Part shown: in pieces, positions 52,080 through 61,898 of the stretch | Layout of the letters: every line of letters begins with the position of its first letter | Numbering within the stretch: the stretch's first letter is position 1 | Origin: Shewanella oncorhynchi | GTDB lineage: Bacteria; Pseudomonadota; Gammaproteobacteria; Enterobacterales; Shewanellaceae | Reading direction: 5' to 3' | Length of the DNA stretch: 64,000 nucleotides | Assembly: GCF_012584455.1 (NCBI RefSeq) | Contig: NZ_JABAEB010000010.1 | Coordinates: forward strand, 62,001 to 126,000 | Notes under the pieces: model-generated | Told to the model about the DNA's origin: nothing | What the model saw: only the letters and a program-made list of their open reading frames with translations | The model's database searches: none | Made by a program: the position numbers and the translations under genes

Positions 52080-52976
52080 CTATTGCGACAATTGACTCTC
52101 GATTTTACGCAGCGCTACTTTCAACTTGCGAGTATTTTCTGGACCCATACGGATCAACAGTTTTTGTGCACTGGGTAGTGCCTCTAAGTTAGGGTCAACG
52201 AATTGATAGTTAACGCTAATTGAATTCAGCTCAATCGGATCTTCAATAATAGGTGCTGCGAGTAACATTTTAATCGCTTGCAGCATTCTGTCGTTAAATT
52301 TGGCGTTGCTGTAGCCGAGTTCGGTAAAGGCTTCCTCTAGGAGCGGCGTCAGTTGCTTGTAAGTTGTGATTAAGCTCTGTTCGTCCATTTTGGCAATCGA
52401 GTCAACATAGGCATCGTATCTGTGGAAACCCTCAGGATTTAAATACACTTTGTTGGTGATTTCTGAGACTGAGAACAGCTTCTCTGGTCCTTTAAGTGGG
52501 CTAACTTTACGGGTTAATTCACCCTGAGCTAGGTTATCCACGAATACCACAAATTGGCGGACGAGATCTTGCTGCACTAACGAAGAACTCAGCACATTGT
52601 TATTGATCATGGCGAGAGCTTTTTGTTGCACAAATGCATCACTTTCAGCCAGCACAGGCACAGGTTCTACGACAACTTCAGGCTCTGCCACTGCAGTGGT
52701 TTCAGTGCTATTAGTGTTCGTTTCTGTAACGGCAGGCGTCGTCTCAGTGGTTTCAGGCTCTGGCTCACTTTCGAGCGTCATAGGTTCAGATGGCGGTGTT
52801 TCAGGCAATACAATAGGGGCGTTAGGAATGAGTTTAGGTGAGTCAGAATCACCGCTGTAGTAATAATATCCTCCGGCAGAAAGTAGCACGACGAGCACTA
52901 TCGCAAAAAGCGCAAAGCGATTGCTGCTAGAAGAAGTCTCTTGAGGTGTTATTCTATCATCTTGATTAACTTGCAT
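52080..52976 (-). CDS. DUF3014 membrane-anchored protein
   Basis: A 298-residue protein with a cytoplasmic N-terminus, one membrane helix (about 21-41), a Glu/Thr/Pro-rich linker (about 50-115) and a globular C-terminal domain that matches DUF3014 (for example NNVLSSSLVQQDLVRQFVVF, FHRYDAYVDSIA). It is probably a periplasmic domain on an inner membrane anchor, of unknown function. It lies between recG and the APE operon on the same strand, with terminators separating it. Confidence 0.82.
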   Translation of the reverse strand: MQVNQDDRITPQETSSSSNRFALFAIVLVVLLSAGGYYYYSGDSDSPKLIPNAPIVLPETPPSEPMTLESEPEPETTETTPAVTETNTNSTETTAVAEPEVVVEPVPVLAESDAFVQQKALAMINNNVLSSSLVQQDLVRQFVVFVDNLAQGELTRKVSPLKGPEKLFSVSEITNKVYLNPEGFHRYDAYVDSIAKMDEQSLITTYKQLTPLLEEAFTELGYSNAKFNDRMLQAIKMLLAAPIIEDPIELNSISVNYQFVDPNLEALPSAQKLLIRMGPENTRKLKVALRKIESQLSQ

Positions 52977-53179
52977 TTTACATCCTTCGCTTGAGTGTCA
53001 AGGTAACTTGGTGAATACATGCAGCTAACATTAAAGTGCAAGAGCGGGCTATTTGAAGGCCGCAGGTTCATTTTGCAAGTTTCCATGCGCTTGTCTATAG
53101 CGCTTAGCTGAACATAAACAATTTATTTCGAGTAAAGGCTGATGTTACGCCTCGTCCTTTACCCTTTAATATTTACGGC

Positions 53180-55270
53180 TTAAGCCTGCACATAGTGCTG
53201 CCTGTGCCCGAGCCAACGTAAAATAATTGCATCGACCTTTTCGGGGGCTTGCACCATTACATGGCTCGCTAATTTCTGAATGTGTGGGATCAAAGCTTGA
53301 TCGCGCACCAGATCGGCAATTTTGAGCTCAGCCAGTCCCGTCTGCTTAGTGCCAAGCACTTCACCCGGGCCACGAATTTCTAAATCTTTCTGCGCTATGA
53401 TGAAACCATCATTGCTTTGTCTGAGTACACTCAGTCTTTGGGTGGCGGTATGGCTCAACGGCGCCTTGTAGAGTAACACACAATGGCTTGCGATGGCGCC
53501 TCGACCGACTCGTCCGCGCAGTTGATGTAGTTGTGCTAGACCTAAACGTTCAGGGTTTTCAATGATCATCAGGCTGGCATTAGGCACGTCGACGCCCACT
53601 TCAATCACGGTTGTCGCTACCAGTAGATGAATAATGCCTGCCTTAAAGTCGGCCATGATTTGCTGTTTCTCGGCGCTCTTCAACCTGCCATGCACTAGGC
53701 CAATATTGAGCTCGGGCAGGGCGAGGCGCAGTTCTTCGGCTGTGTCTTCGGCGGCTTGGCATTCGAGCACTTCGGATTCTTCAATCAGAGTACACACCCA
53801 ATAGGCCTGACGTTGGTCGCTGATGACGGCGTTACGCACCCGTTCAAGCACTTCGTTACGGCGTAAATCAGCAATCGCCACTGTGGTCACTGGAGTTCGC
53901 CCCGGCGGCAGTTCATCGATAATGGACGTGTCGAGATCTGCATAGGCCGTCATAGCAAGCGTGCGGGGAATAGGTGTGGCTGTCATGATCAATTGATGCG
54001 GGTGGAAACCTTGGTTCACGCCCTTTTCCCGCAGGCCTAAGCGTTGGTGTACGCCGAATCTGTGTTGCTCATCGATAATAATTAACGCGAGTTTGCTAAA
54101 GACTACATGCTGCTGGAAGATGGCATGGGTCCCAATTACCATCTGGGCTGCGCCAGATTCAATATCCGCAAGGGATTGGGCTCTGACCTTACCTTTGAGT
54201 TTGCCCGCCAGCCAACCGACCTTAAGCCCGAGTGGCTCAAACCAAGCGGCAAAGTTAGTCGCATGCTGCTCGGCCAATAGCTCGGTTGGCGCCATCATGG
54301 CAACTTGATAACCGTTTTCAATCGCTTGCAATGCCGCCATCGCCGCGACTAAGGTTTTACCTGAGCCAACATCCCCTTGCACTAAGCGCATCATAGGGTG
54401 CGGCTGTTCTAAATCTTTGCCTATATCAGCCACGACTCTTTGCTGGGCGCCAGTCGGCTTAAAGGGCAAAGCCGCGAGGAAGGGATTGAGCAACTGCCCC
54501 GTGGCCTGCATGGTGACAGCGGCATCTAAATTACTGCGCTGCCTTAGGCGTAACATACTGAGATTGTGGGCGAGTAATTCTTCCTGCACGAGTCGTTGCT
54601 GGGCTGGGTGTTGGCCTAGCTCTAAATCGAACTGAGAGATCCCCGCAGGAGGACGATGTAGCGTCTGTAGCGCTTGTTTAAGGCTGATGTTATTAGGTTG
54701 CAATTGTGGTGGCAGAAGTTCAGTTAAGCCACCCTCTTCTAGCAATACCAAGGCTTGCTCGGTCAGCTTTAGCCAACTCGCCTGTTTTAAGCCCTCAGTC
54801 GTGGGATAAATCGGCGTTAGGGTATCACTCAGGTGAACATCTTCACCGGGATACACCACTTTATATTCTGGATGCACTATCTCAGCTTGATGACTACCAC
54901 GGCGCACTTCACCATAGGCGCGGATTATCAAACCATTTTGCATGGCATTACGCTGAGCAACGGAAAAGTTAAAGAAGCGCAGACTTAAGCTGCCCGTATC
55001 GTCGCGCACATTGCAGACCAGCATGCGCTTGCGGCCTTGGATGATTTGTGTCGATTGGATTTCAGCTTCTATAGTGCCATAACCGCCTAGGCTGAGGGCG
55101 GCAATGGGATAGATTTGGGTTCTATCTTCGTAGCGCAGGGGTAAGTGAAACAGCAGATCTTGTACTGTTGTGATGCCGAGCTTTGCGAGTTTCTCCGCGA
55201 CCTTTTTGGCGACGCCTTTGAGGTCGGTGATCGGAACAAGATCCAATTGCTGCAAGTCGTTAGCACTCAA
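53180..55270 (-). CDS. recG: ATP-dependent DNA helicase RecG
   Basis: A 696-residue superfamily 2 helicase that regresses stalled replication forks and processes branched DNA. The wedge/OB domain is N-terminal (1-280). The helicase core has Walker A GDVGSGKTLVA (about 303), the DEQH box IIDEQHRFG (about 408), motif III MTATPIPRTLA and motif VI QLRGRVGRG. Length is as expected (691-696). The apparent start is TTG with no strong ribosome site, but the upstream in-frame stop is close, so the start is near here. Confidence 0.97.
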   Translation of the reverse strand: MSANDLQQLDLVPITDLKGVAKKVAEKLAKLGITTVQDLLFHLPLRYEDRTQIYPIAALSLGGYGTIEAEIQSTQIIQGRKRMLVCNVRDDTGSLSLRFFNFSVAQRNAMQNGLIIRAYGEVRRGSHQAEIVHPEYKVVYPGEDVHLSDTLTPIYPTTEGLKQASWLKLTEQALVLLEEGGLTELLPPQLQPNNISLKQALQTLHRPPAGISQFDLELGQHPAQQRLVQEELLAHNLSMLRLRQRSNLDAAVTMQATGQLLNPFLAALPFKPTGAQQRVVADIGKDLEQPHPMMRLVQGDVGSGKTLVAAMAALQAIENGYQVAMMAPTELLAEQHATNFAAWFEPLGLKVGWLAGKLKGKVRAQSLADIESGAAQMVIGTHAIFQQHVVFSKLALIIIDEQHRFGVHQRLGLREKGVNQGFHPHQLIMTATPIPRTLAMTAYADLDTSIIDELPPGRTPVTTVAIADLRRNEVLERVRNAVISDQRQAYWVCTLIEESEVLECQAAEDTAEELRLALPELNIGLVHGRLKSAEKQQIMADFKAGIIHLLVATTVIEVGVDVPNASLMIIENPERLGLAQLHQLRGRVGRGAIASHCVLLYKAPLSHTATQRLSVLRQSNDGFIIAQKDLEIRGPGEVLGTKQTGLAELKIADLVRDQALIPHIQKLASHVMVQAPEKVDAIILRWLGHRQHYVQA

Positions 55271-55446
55271 TCACTGTGAATTTATACATATATTAACAGA
55301 GAATAAGCGTAAGGCAATCTCAAGGGGAATTAGGGTGTTATCAAATTTTGTTTGGAAGCATAGCTAATATCCTTCTGTAGCCTTAAGACCACAAAATTGT
55401 TGATAAGATATCGTTAGGCTGAAAGCGTGGTTAACTGTGAGTGTTA

Positions 55447-56043
55447 TTACAACCAGCCTTTTTGTTTGGCGATGCGCGCTGCATCGATTCGATTGCTGGC
55501 ATTGAGTTTGGCTATGGCTTCTGAGAGGTAGTTGCGAACAGTCCCTTCGGCGATAAAAAGAGTTTCGGCGATGTCGGAGGTGGATTTGCCTTCGCTAGCG
55601 AGGCGAAGAGCGCGGCGTTCTTTGTCGTTGAGTGGGTCGACATCGCCAATCGCCATCATCGCAAGTTCAGGATCGATCACTCGTTTTCCCGCCATTACTT
55701 GTTGAATCGCGTTGACTAAGGTTTCCGAGGGCGCATCTTTAAGCAGAAAGCCGCCCACACCCGCTTCGATGGCACGTTTAATATAGCCCGCACGGCCGAA
55801 GGTGGTAATGACCACTATCTTGGTTTGGCTATGTTGCTCCTTTAACCATGTGGCCAGCTCTAAGCCTGTGCGGCCGGGCATTTCGATATCCGTTAGCAAG
55901 AGATCAAAGCTTTGCTGTTTGAGTAAGCTTAGAGCTTCGTCACCGTCACTCGCTTGGGTGATACTAAAACCCCCTGCAAGCGTAAGGAGTGCGGCGAGTG
56001 CTCCTCGCACCATAGCTTGATCTTCCGCCAATAAAATCTTCAT
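55447..56043 (-). CDS. NarL/LuxR-type response regulator
   Basis: A 198-residue response regulator. The receiver domain (1-120) carries the phosphoacceptor aspartate in LLLTDIEMPG (about residue 52) and the conserved lysine in FLLKDA (about 102). The LuxR-type helix-turn-helix is at 135-195 (LRLASEGKSTSDIAETLFIAEGTVRNY). It overlaps the kinase gene by one base and belongs to the DesR-like group. The regulated genes are unknown. Confidence 0.92.
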   Translation of the reverse strand: MKILLAEDQAMVRGALAALLTLAGGFSITQASDGDEALSLLKQQSFDLLLTDIEMPGRTGLELATWLKEQHSQTKIVVITTFGRAGYIKRAIEAGVGGFLLKDAPSETLVNAIQQVMAGKRVIDPELAMMAIGDVDPLNDKERRALRLASEGKSTSDIAETLFIAEGTVRNYLSEAIAKLNASNRIDAARIAKQKGWL

Positions 56044-57122
56044 TAATGTGTTGCTCCCTGCAAAGGTAAACTGACGGTAAAGGTATATCCCTGTTCGAGA
56101 TTATAGCTCAAGCTGCCGCCTAAACTGTCGAGACGCTCGCGTATACCAGTGAGGCCATTACCTTCTATAAAAGGTTTGGCCGCGGCATTGTCTTTGACTT
56201 CTAGCAGCAGGCGGTCTGATTGCTTAGAAAAGTGGATAGAGCATTCACTTGCACCGCTATGGCGAAGAATATTATTAATGAGTTCGGTGAGGATCAAACT
56301 CAGTTGGCTTTCTGTGCTTGCACCTAGCTTGGGTAGCTCACCACTGAGCTCGACACTTAAGCCTTTATCCCTTAAGGATTTACAAAGCTGCGTCACGCAA
56401 CTCTCTAGACCCTTGTGTTTGTAGTCTGACACTGTGTGGCGGATCTGGCTTAAACTTTCCCTCGCAATTTGTCCTAGCTCAGTCAATTGGGTTGATGCGA
56501 GTTCATATTCTTGTTTTGCGATAAGCTTTTCGGCTAGCTCAGCCTTAAGGGCGATGGAAGATAGGCTATGCCCCATAATGTCGTGTAGATCCCGCGCGAT
56601 ACGTTCACGCTCAAGCATAGTGGCCAAGGTGGTAATTTCTTGGGCACTTTGCTGTTCTTTCAATTTATGCCGATAACGTCTGCGTTCGGCGACACCAAAC
56701 ATGCCCACGCCGAGCACTAATCCCGAGCCGTAAAGTGGAAAGTAGTAACTGTTAAAGTGGTAAATCTCATTGAGGGCAAACAACAGGCCGATGAGGGCTG
56801 CAATAGCCAACAGACAGGTCCGGAGAGGATAAAAAAAGCCAATGAAGAAGGCGGCAAAGGTAAATAGCGAGATAGAGCCTGGGTTGATTGGTGTGATCGC
56901 TATTGCTATGGCCACCATAATGAGAATGGGCAGATAGGCGCTACGGCTATTGCACTTATAGGTCCAAAAATAACTGGCAATAAAAGGGATTAACACGGCA
57001 AAACTGAGGGCGATTTTCCAGCTTGGATAGGGATTTATGGCAAGTGGGATAAGATAAAACACTAAGTTTATCAAATACACCCAAGCAAGTTTTCGTTCGA
57101 GCTGAAGGGGAGTGCTTATCAT
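56043..57122 (-). CDS. DesK-like histidine kinase (HisKA_3)
   Basis: A 359-residue membrane kinase. About five helices span residues 10-145, followed by a coiled coil and the HisKA_3 domain with the phosphorylated histidine in IARDLHDIMGHSLSS (about 180). A HATPase domain (about 270-355) has the N-box LTELINNILRHSG and GNGLTGIRERL. The sensor with multiple helices and no large periplasmic loop is like DesK, which senses membrane fluidity, but the signal is unknown. It is coupled to the response regulator gene. Confidence 0.9.
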   Translation of the reverse strand: MISTPLQLERKLAWVYLINLVFYLIPLAINPYPSWKIALSFAVLIPFIASYFWTYKCNSRSAYLPILIMVAIAIAITPINPGSISLFTFAAFFIGFFYPLRTCLLAIAALIGLLFALNEIYHFNSYYFPLYGSGLVLGVGMFGVAERRRYRHKLKEQQSAQEITTLATMLERERIARDLHDIMGHSLSSIALKAELAEKLIAKQEYELASTQLTELGQIARESLSQIRHTVSDYKHKGLESCVTQLCKSLRDKGLSVELSGELPKLGASTESQLSLILTELINNILRHSGASECSIHFSKQSDRLLLEVKDNAAAKPFIEGNGLTGIRERLDSLGGSLSYNLEQGYTFTVSLPLQGATH

Positions 57123-57241
57123 GATGCCTCTGTGTCACTGAGTTGGTTGTTGAATGCCCACCGATGGCATCTTGTTTTAATTTATTCTTTTTAGGGATTG
57201 GCGCTATCGTCAGCGCCATAGATCCCCGTTAACAACTTTGT

Positions 57242-57946
57242 CTATTTTGCACTTAATTGCTGATTTTGTTGAAGCAAAAATTTTGCCCAACCGTAATCTG
57301 CTTGTACTTTGATCGCTTGTTGCCAATCTTCAATCGCGCCTTGGCTATCGCCTAATTCCTGTTTAGCGAGCCCGCGCCACGTGTAAGCTTCGGCTTCACC
57401 CCAGCAAATGTTGTCGCAAGGCTGGGCGAATCTTTCTATGGCTGTAGTGGCTAAGGTCTTAGCATTTTGCATGCTGCCGCCAAATATGGCTGGCGTGTTA
57501 TAGGCGGCGATGGCTTTAACAAGCGCTACCCGTGGATTTTGTGGTTCTAATTGTTCGGCACTGGCAATCGCCTTGGCGGATTTCATGCCGAGCGTTGCAC
57601 CTTTGCTATTGTCTAAGGCGATTTGCATGCCATAAACCGACGATAATAGCGCGAGGGATTCTGCATTCGCTTGGCTGGTTTCGAGTGCTTCTAATGTGGT
57701 TTGCGCTGCACTCAGTGCGCTGCTAGCGAGTGTTTTCTGCCCCATTACATTGGCACTGATGGCTAAGCGATAGTTCGCATAGGCTTTATCATAATCTTGA
57801 GTGCTACCGCTCAGTTGTTGTAATTGCGTTAGATTCATTGCATTCGAGGCCGCGTCTACGTTGGTGATGCTAGTGTTTGATGGCGTTGCTGCAAACGAGT
57901 GAGTACTGATAAGCACAAAGCTGGAGGCGAGGAGTAATGTTTTCAT
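57242..57946 (-). CDS. Exported TPR-repeat protein
   Basis: A 234-residue protein with a signal peptide (MKTLLLASSFVLISTHSFAA). The body is helical with at least two TPR-like units, clearest at the C-terminus (GEAEAYTWRGLAKQELGDSQ and the helix after it). TPR domains usually serve protein contacts, so this may be a periplasmic adaptor. It lies upstream of the kinase gene on the same strand, with a 119-base gap. Confidence 0.78.
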   Translation of the reverse strand: MKTLLLASSFVLISTHSFAATPSNTSITNVDAASNAMNLTQLQQLSGSTQDYDKAYANYRLAISANVMGQKTLASSALSAAQTTLEALETSQANAESLALLSSVYGMQIALDNSKGATLGMKSAKAIASAEQLEPQNPRVALVKAIAAYNTPAIFGGSMQNAKTLATTAIERFAQPCDNICWGEAEAYTWRGLAKQELGDSQGAIEDWQQAIKVQADYGWAKFLLQQNQQLSAK

Positions 57947-58143
57947 GGTATTTCCTTATTGAGTGAGTTTCCCAATGTTTGGGTACGGGCTCATTATCAG
58001 AAATTCGATAGAAGAAGTGCAGACACAAAGGTCATGGCTTTGGCATGACAAATGTCATCAGTTGAGTTGTGTGCTTATATTTTTTATGAGGTGTGCTTTA
58101 AAGAAAGTGCGTGATGAATAAAGGACAGCAATACCTAGAGAGC

Positions 58144-58172
58144 AAAACACCGGAGAGGCTCCGGTGTTTTTT
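58144..58172. terminator. Rho-independent terminator after the CaCA antiporter gene
   Basis: AAAACACCGGAG and CTCCGGTGTTTT form a perfect 12-bp stem with an AGG loop, 22 bases past the antiporter stop. Confidence 0.9.
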
Positions 58173-58194
58173 ATCGTAAATGAGCAGCTAAGTG

Positions 58195-59139
58195 TTATAC
58201 CACAGCTTGAGTGCTCGCTTGGTTTATTAGGTAGCCCAAGTAACCTAAGTAGCACAGTAGTAATACTGAACCTTCGCGGCGGCCAATACGAAATCCTGTC
58301 CAAGCGAAAGGTAAAATCATGATGGCAAATGCCAACATCACGATGAAATCAAAGGGTTGGAAGCCAAGTGATGATACTGGCTGTACTATTGCAGTAATAC
58401 CTAAAATACCCAAAATATTGAATATGTTAGAACCGACAACGTTACCTATGGCTATGTCACTCTGACCTTTCAGTGCCGCTAGAACAGAAGTTACTAACTC
58501 TGGCATACTGGTACCAATCGCCACGATCGTTAAGCCGATAATGACTTCACTGATACCGAAGGTCTTGGCTAAATCTACTGCGCCGTTGACAAACAAAATA
58601 CCGCCACCGACTAACATACCAATACCGACTAAGATAAATAGTGCTGAAAGTAGCGGATTATTTGGACCTGCTTCAATCTCTTCCTCTTCATTACCATTTT
58701 TCGAGCTGATGTAACTAAAGGCTAAATAACCGAACAGTAGTGACAGCAATATCACTCCGTCAATTAGGCTGAGCTCGCCATCTAACAAGAGTGCCCAGAA
58801 CAACATGGAAGCCAATATCATCAAAGGGATATCACGCTTTACGACTTGAGATTGCACTTGAATAGGGCGGATAAGTGCCGTGATGGCTAAAATCAAACCT
58901 ATGTTAGCAATGTTAGAGCCAATAACGTTACCTAAGGCGATACCGCTGTTTCCTGCTAGAGCAGATTTTACACTCACAGCCAGTTCTGGTGCGCTAGTAC
59001 CAAAGGCTACAATAGTTAAGCCTATGATAAGTGGCGTAATACCTAAACGTAGAGCGATTGAACTCGCGCCACGAACTAGGGCTTCAGCGCCTAAGGTTAA
59101 AATAATAAAACCGCCAATAATCGATAGTGTAATTAGCAT
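58195..59139 (-). CDS. Na+/Ca2+ antiporter-like protein, CaCA family (YrbG type)
   Basis: A 314-residue inner membrane antiporter with ten helices in two inverted halves. The alpha-repeat motifs are GTSAPELAVSV ... GNVIGSNIANIG and GTSMPELVTSV ... GNVVGSNIFNI, which line the ion site. The acidic loop after helix 5 (GNEEEEIEAG) is typical. It probably exchanges Ca2+ for Na+ or H+. The physiological ion is unproven for bacterial YrbG proteins. Confidence 0.92.
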   Translation of the reverse strand: MLITLSIIGGFIILTLGAEALVRGASSIALRLGITPLIIGLTIVAFGTSAPELAVSVKSALAGNSGIALGNVIGSNIANIGLILAITALIRPIQVQSQVVKRDIPLMILASMLFWALLLDGELSLIDGVILLSLLFGYLAFSYISSKNGNEEEEIEAGPNNPLLSALFILVGIGMLVGGGILFVNGAVDLAKTFGISEVIIGLTIVAIGTSMPELVTSVLAALKGQSDIAIGNVVGSNIFNILGILGITAIVQPVSSLGFQPFDFIVMLAFAIMILPFAWTGFRIGRREGSVLLLCYLGYLGYLINQASTQAVV

Positions 59140-59320
59140 CGTTAGACTCTGTTAAACCTAATATTGAATGGAAAAGTACAAGGGAATTGCCCCTTGGCCG
59201 ACTGGCGCACATGATACGTGGTTTTATCGGATTTTGACAGAATATGTCATAAAAAAGCACACCCTAGGCGTGCTTAGTTTTAGCTGATGACCATACTCGC
59301 CAACTGATTGTTTGGCCTAG

Positions 59321-60985
59321 TTATTTTTGAGTTAATTCATCTTCCCAGCGGACTTGGGCGCCACGAATGCCGTCAACTCGTTCGCTAAAGGCTTTTTCAA
59401 GCACATGGCGTTTGATTTTGAGGGTAGGTGTGAGCGCATCATTTTCAATCGTCCAAGGATCACTAACCACGACAATCGCATCGACATGTTCGTGTGACTC
59501 TAAGTGCGGATTAACGCTATCGAGTGTCGCTTTGAGTGAGGTGCGGACTTCTTCACGGGCTTGTAGATTTGCCCCTTCGGATAACTGCACTAGTGCGACG
59601 GGATGTGGCAGACCAGAGCCAATCACGCAGATCAGTTCAACATGGGGATCCTGTGCCAGTTTACGTTCGATAGGCACGGGCGCTACATATTTGCCCTTGG
59701 CGGTTTTAAAGTTGTCTTTCACTCGGCCAGTAATAGTGACACAACCATCGGCATCAATTGAGCACAGATCGCCTGTGTGGAAGAAACCATCAGCATCGAA
59801 TGCCGCTGCAGTAGCTTCAGGCTGTAGATAATAAGCAGTCATTAATCCTGGGCTCTTGAGCAGTAGCTCACCATCCTCGCCTTGGCGGATCTGGCAATCC
59901 TCAACTGGGCGGCCAACAGTACCAATTTTACGCGCATCAAAAGGATAGTTGATGATCGAATAGGCACAGTTTTCTGTCATACCCCAAGCTTCGCAGATAT
60001 TAAGACCAATACTGTGATACCAGTGGATCAGTGATGGCGGAATAGGCGCCGAGCCAGAGCCGAGTAGACGACAATGGTTTAAACCTAAACCCTTATGGAT
60101 TTTGTATTTCACAAAGCTGCTAAGCAGTGGGATTTTCAGCAATAGATTAAGTTTACTGACCCCAATTTTGTCGATAATGTTTTTCTGAAACAGGCTCCAT
60201 AACCGTGGTACCGAGAAGAATACCGTTGGTTTTGCCCGTTGAACATCGACAACGAAGGAGTCGAGACTTTCAACGAAAGCCACCACACTACCTGAGTAGA
60301 AGGATGAGCCTTCAATCGCAACGCGCTCTGTGATGTGGGCTAAGGGTAAATAGGATAAAAGTCTATCATCGCCATCGGTGCGCAGGTCACGGACTACCGC
60401 TTGGCAAGTCCAGCCATAGCTGGCGAAGGTTTGAATCGCGCCCTTAGGTTGGCCAGTCGAGCCAGAGGTATAGATGAGTGTCATCACTTGATCTGGAGTC
60501 GGCAGTGGGGCGTTAATTAAGGGATAGCCTAGCTTAAGCAACTGTTCCCATTGATATTGGGCTGGCATCGTATCATAGGGCATGGCAAGGCGTAGTAGCT
60601 CGCCGCCGACACCAGCCTCTTGGTCTGCCCAATGGTCAAGCTTGCCGAGAAAAATGGCTTTTGCGCCACTGTGTTGCAGTACATAGCGAATCGTGTCTGT
60701 GTTGGCGGTAGGGTAAATAGGTACGCTGACATAGCCGCCGTGCATCAACGCGAGGTCGGTGATAAACCATTCGGCACAGTTTTTAGAGAGAACGGCAATT
60801 TTATCACCACGCTCTAAGCCTAAGTGATGTAAGGCTCCGGCAAGTTGTTGAACTTTTTCTTGAACTTCAGCCCAAGTAAAATCAAGGAATTGACCCTTGA
60901 TCGGTTGGCGTAAATAGACTTGGTCCCCCTGAGTATTAGCCCAGTGCGCCAGCATTTCAATTGGCGTCTTAATCGCTGTATCCAT
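59321..60985 (-). CDS. Long-chain fatty acid-CoA ligase (AMP-dependent)
   Basis: A 554-residue acyl-CoA synthetase of the FAA/LACS-like group. The ATP loop is LIYTSGSTGQPKGAIQT (about 174-190), with EAWGMTENCAYSI (about 340) and the linker GRVKDNFKTAKGKYVAP (about 432). It activates long-chain fatty acids as acyl-CoA for beta-oxidation or lipid synthesis. The frame is open 36 codons further upstream, but the ATG at 60985 has AGGGA nearby and gives the usual start. It stands alone, with a MITE-like repeat close to its 5' side. Confidence 0.88.
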   Translation of the reverse strand: MDTAIKTPIEMLAHWANTQGDQVYLRQPIKGQFLDFTWAEVQEKVQQLAGALHHLGLERGDKIAVLSKNCAEWFITDLALMHGGYVSVPIYPTANTDTIRYVLQHSGAKAIFLGKLDHWADQEAGVGGELLRLAMPYDTMPAQYQWEQLLKLGYPLINAPLPTPDQVMTLIYTSGSTGQPKGAIQTFASYGWTCQAVVRDLRTDGDDRLLSYLPLAHITERVAIEGSSFYSGSVVAFVESLDSFVVDVQRAKPTVFFSVPRLWSLFQKNIIDKIGVSKLNLLLKIPLLSSFVKYKIHKGLGLNHCRLLGSGSAPIPPSLIHWYHSIGLNICEAWGMTENCAYSIINYPFDARKIGTVGRPVEDCQIRQGEDGELLLKSPGLMTAYYLQPEATAAAFDADGFFHTGDLCSIDADGCVTITGRVKDNFKTAKGKYVAPVPIERKLAQDPHVELICVIGSGLPHPVALVQLSEGANLQAREEVRTSLKATLDSVNPHLESHEHVDAIVVVSDPWTIENDALTPTLKIKRHVLEKAFSERVDGIRGAQVRWEDELTQK

Positions 60986-61112
60986 TGGCAATTCCCTGTT
61001 ATTTATTGTTCTTTTGGCTGTACCCAGTATGGCGAGTTTTGTGAGCTCGCGCAAATAGTTTACAAGATTGTAAAATATGAGAATGGAGCGCAAAGCCTAC
61101 AAGTTGAGTGTT

Positions 61113-61391
61113 ATACCAATCGTATTAAATATCTGTTCATTCAGCGGGAGTTCAACGCGCTTTAGACAAGGCGAAGGCTTGAAGGCATAGTGGTGCTCTG
61201 TCGAAAGCCTTAAACGCAGTATAAAGCGCGTTGCCATGTAGTAAACATCAGCCGCCCTTCGGGAGCCACACTGGCATCCCACTCCGGTGTTGCATTGACT
61301 TAAAAGGGAATAACCATTTCTGCGTCAATGCGCCTTGGATTGAAATGCCTGTGAGGCTCTGAACTGATTAGATATTTAATGTGATTGGTAT
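61113..61391 (-). repeat. MITE-like dispersed repeat, copy B (279 bp)
   Basis: The inverted counterpart of the repeat at 17048-17314, again bounded by ATACCAATC ... GATTGGTAT. It carries 12 extra bases (GTTCAACGCGCT) that account exactly for the length difference. Within it, CAACGCGCTTTA and TAAAGCGCGTTG form a further inverted pair. It lies between the acyl-CoA ligase and ridA genes. Confidence 0.85.
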
Positions 61392-61436
61392 GAAAGCAAG
61401 ATGAAGAGAGTGGCGAGCGGGGGGGATTGTGTTGGC

Positions 61437-61467
61437 AACAAAAAGGCGCCGTAGCGCCTTTTTGTTT
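61437..61467 (-). terminator. Terminator of ridA
   Basis: AACAAAAAGGCGC and GCGCCTTTTTGTT form a perfect 13-bp stem with a 5-base loop (CGTA plus pairing base), 23 bases beyond the ridA stop. Confidence 0.88.
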
Positions 61468-61489
61468 ATAGAAGGTGAAATGCTAGCGC

Positions 61490-61873
61490 TTACAGCTCCA
61501 TCACGCCGTCCATTTCAACTTGAGAATCCTTCGGCAATTGCTTCACGCCGATAGCAGCACGGGCAGGGTATGGCTGGCTGAAGTAACGGCTCATGATTTC
61601 ATTCACTTTAGCGAAGTGGCTTAAATCAATCAGGAAGATGTTGAGCTTAACGATATCGTTGATTGAACCACCCGCAGCAGCACAAACCGCCGTTAGGTTT
61701 TCAAATACTTGCACGACTTGTGCTTCAAAATCATCGCTGACAATTTGCATTGTGCTTGGCACGAGCGGGATCTGGCCAGATAAATACACTGTGCTGCCGA
61801 CTTTAACCGCTTGTGAATACGTGCCTATGGCCGCTGGGGCGTTTTCGGTCGCTATGATGATTTTTTCTGCCAT
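61490..61873 (-). CDS. ridA: 2-iminobutanoate/2-iminopropanoate deaminase RidA
   Basis: A 127-residue RidA (YjgF) protein that hydrolyses reactive enamine/imine intermediates made by PLP enzymes such as threonine dehydratase. Family marks are NAPAAIGTYSQAVKVG, VYLSGQIPL, PYPARAAIGVKQLP with the catalytic arginine, and QVEMDGV at the end. It lies 25 bases after spoT on the same strand and is probably co-transcribed, ending at a strong terminator. Confidence 0.95.
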   Translation of the reverse strand: MAEKIIIATENAPAAIGTYSQAVKVGSTVYLSGQIPLVPSTMQIVSDDFEAQVVQVFENLTAVCAAAGGSINDIVKLNIFLIDLSHFAKVNEIMSRYFSQPYPARAAIGVKQLPKDSQVEMDGVMEL

Positions 61874-61898
61874 GACGCTCTCTTTAGTGTTGAGTTAA

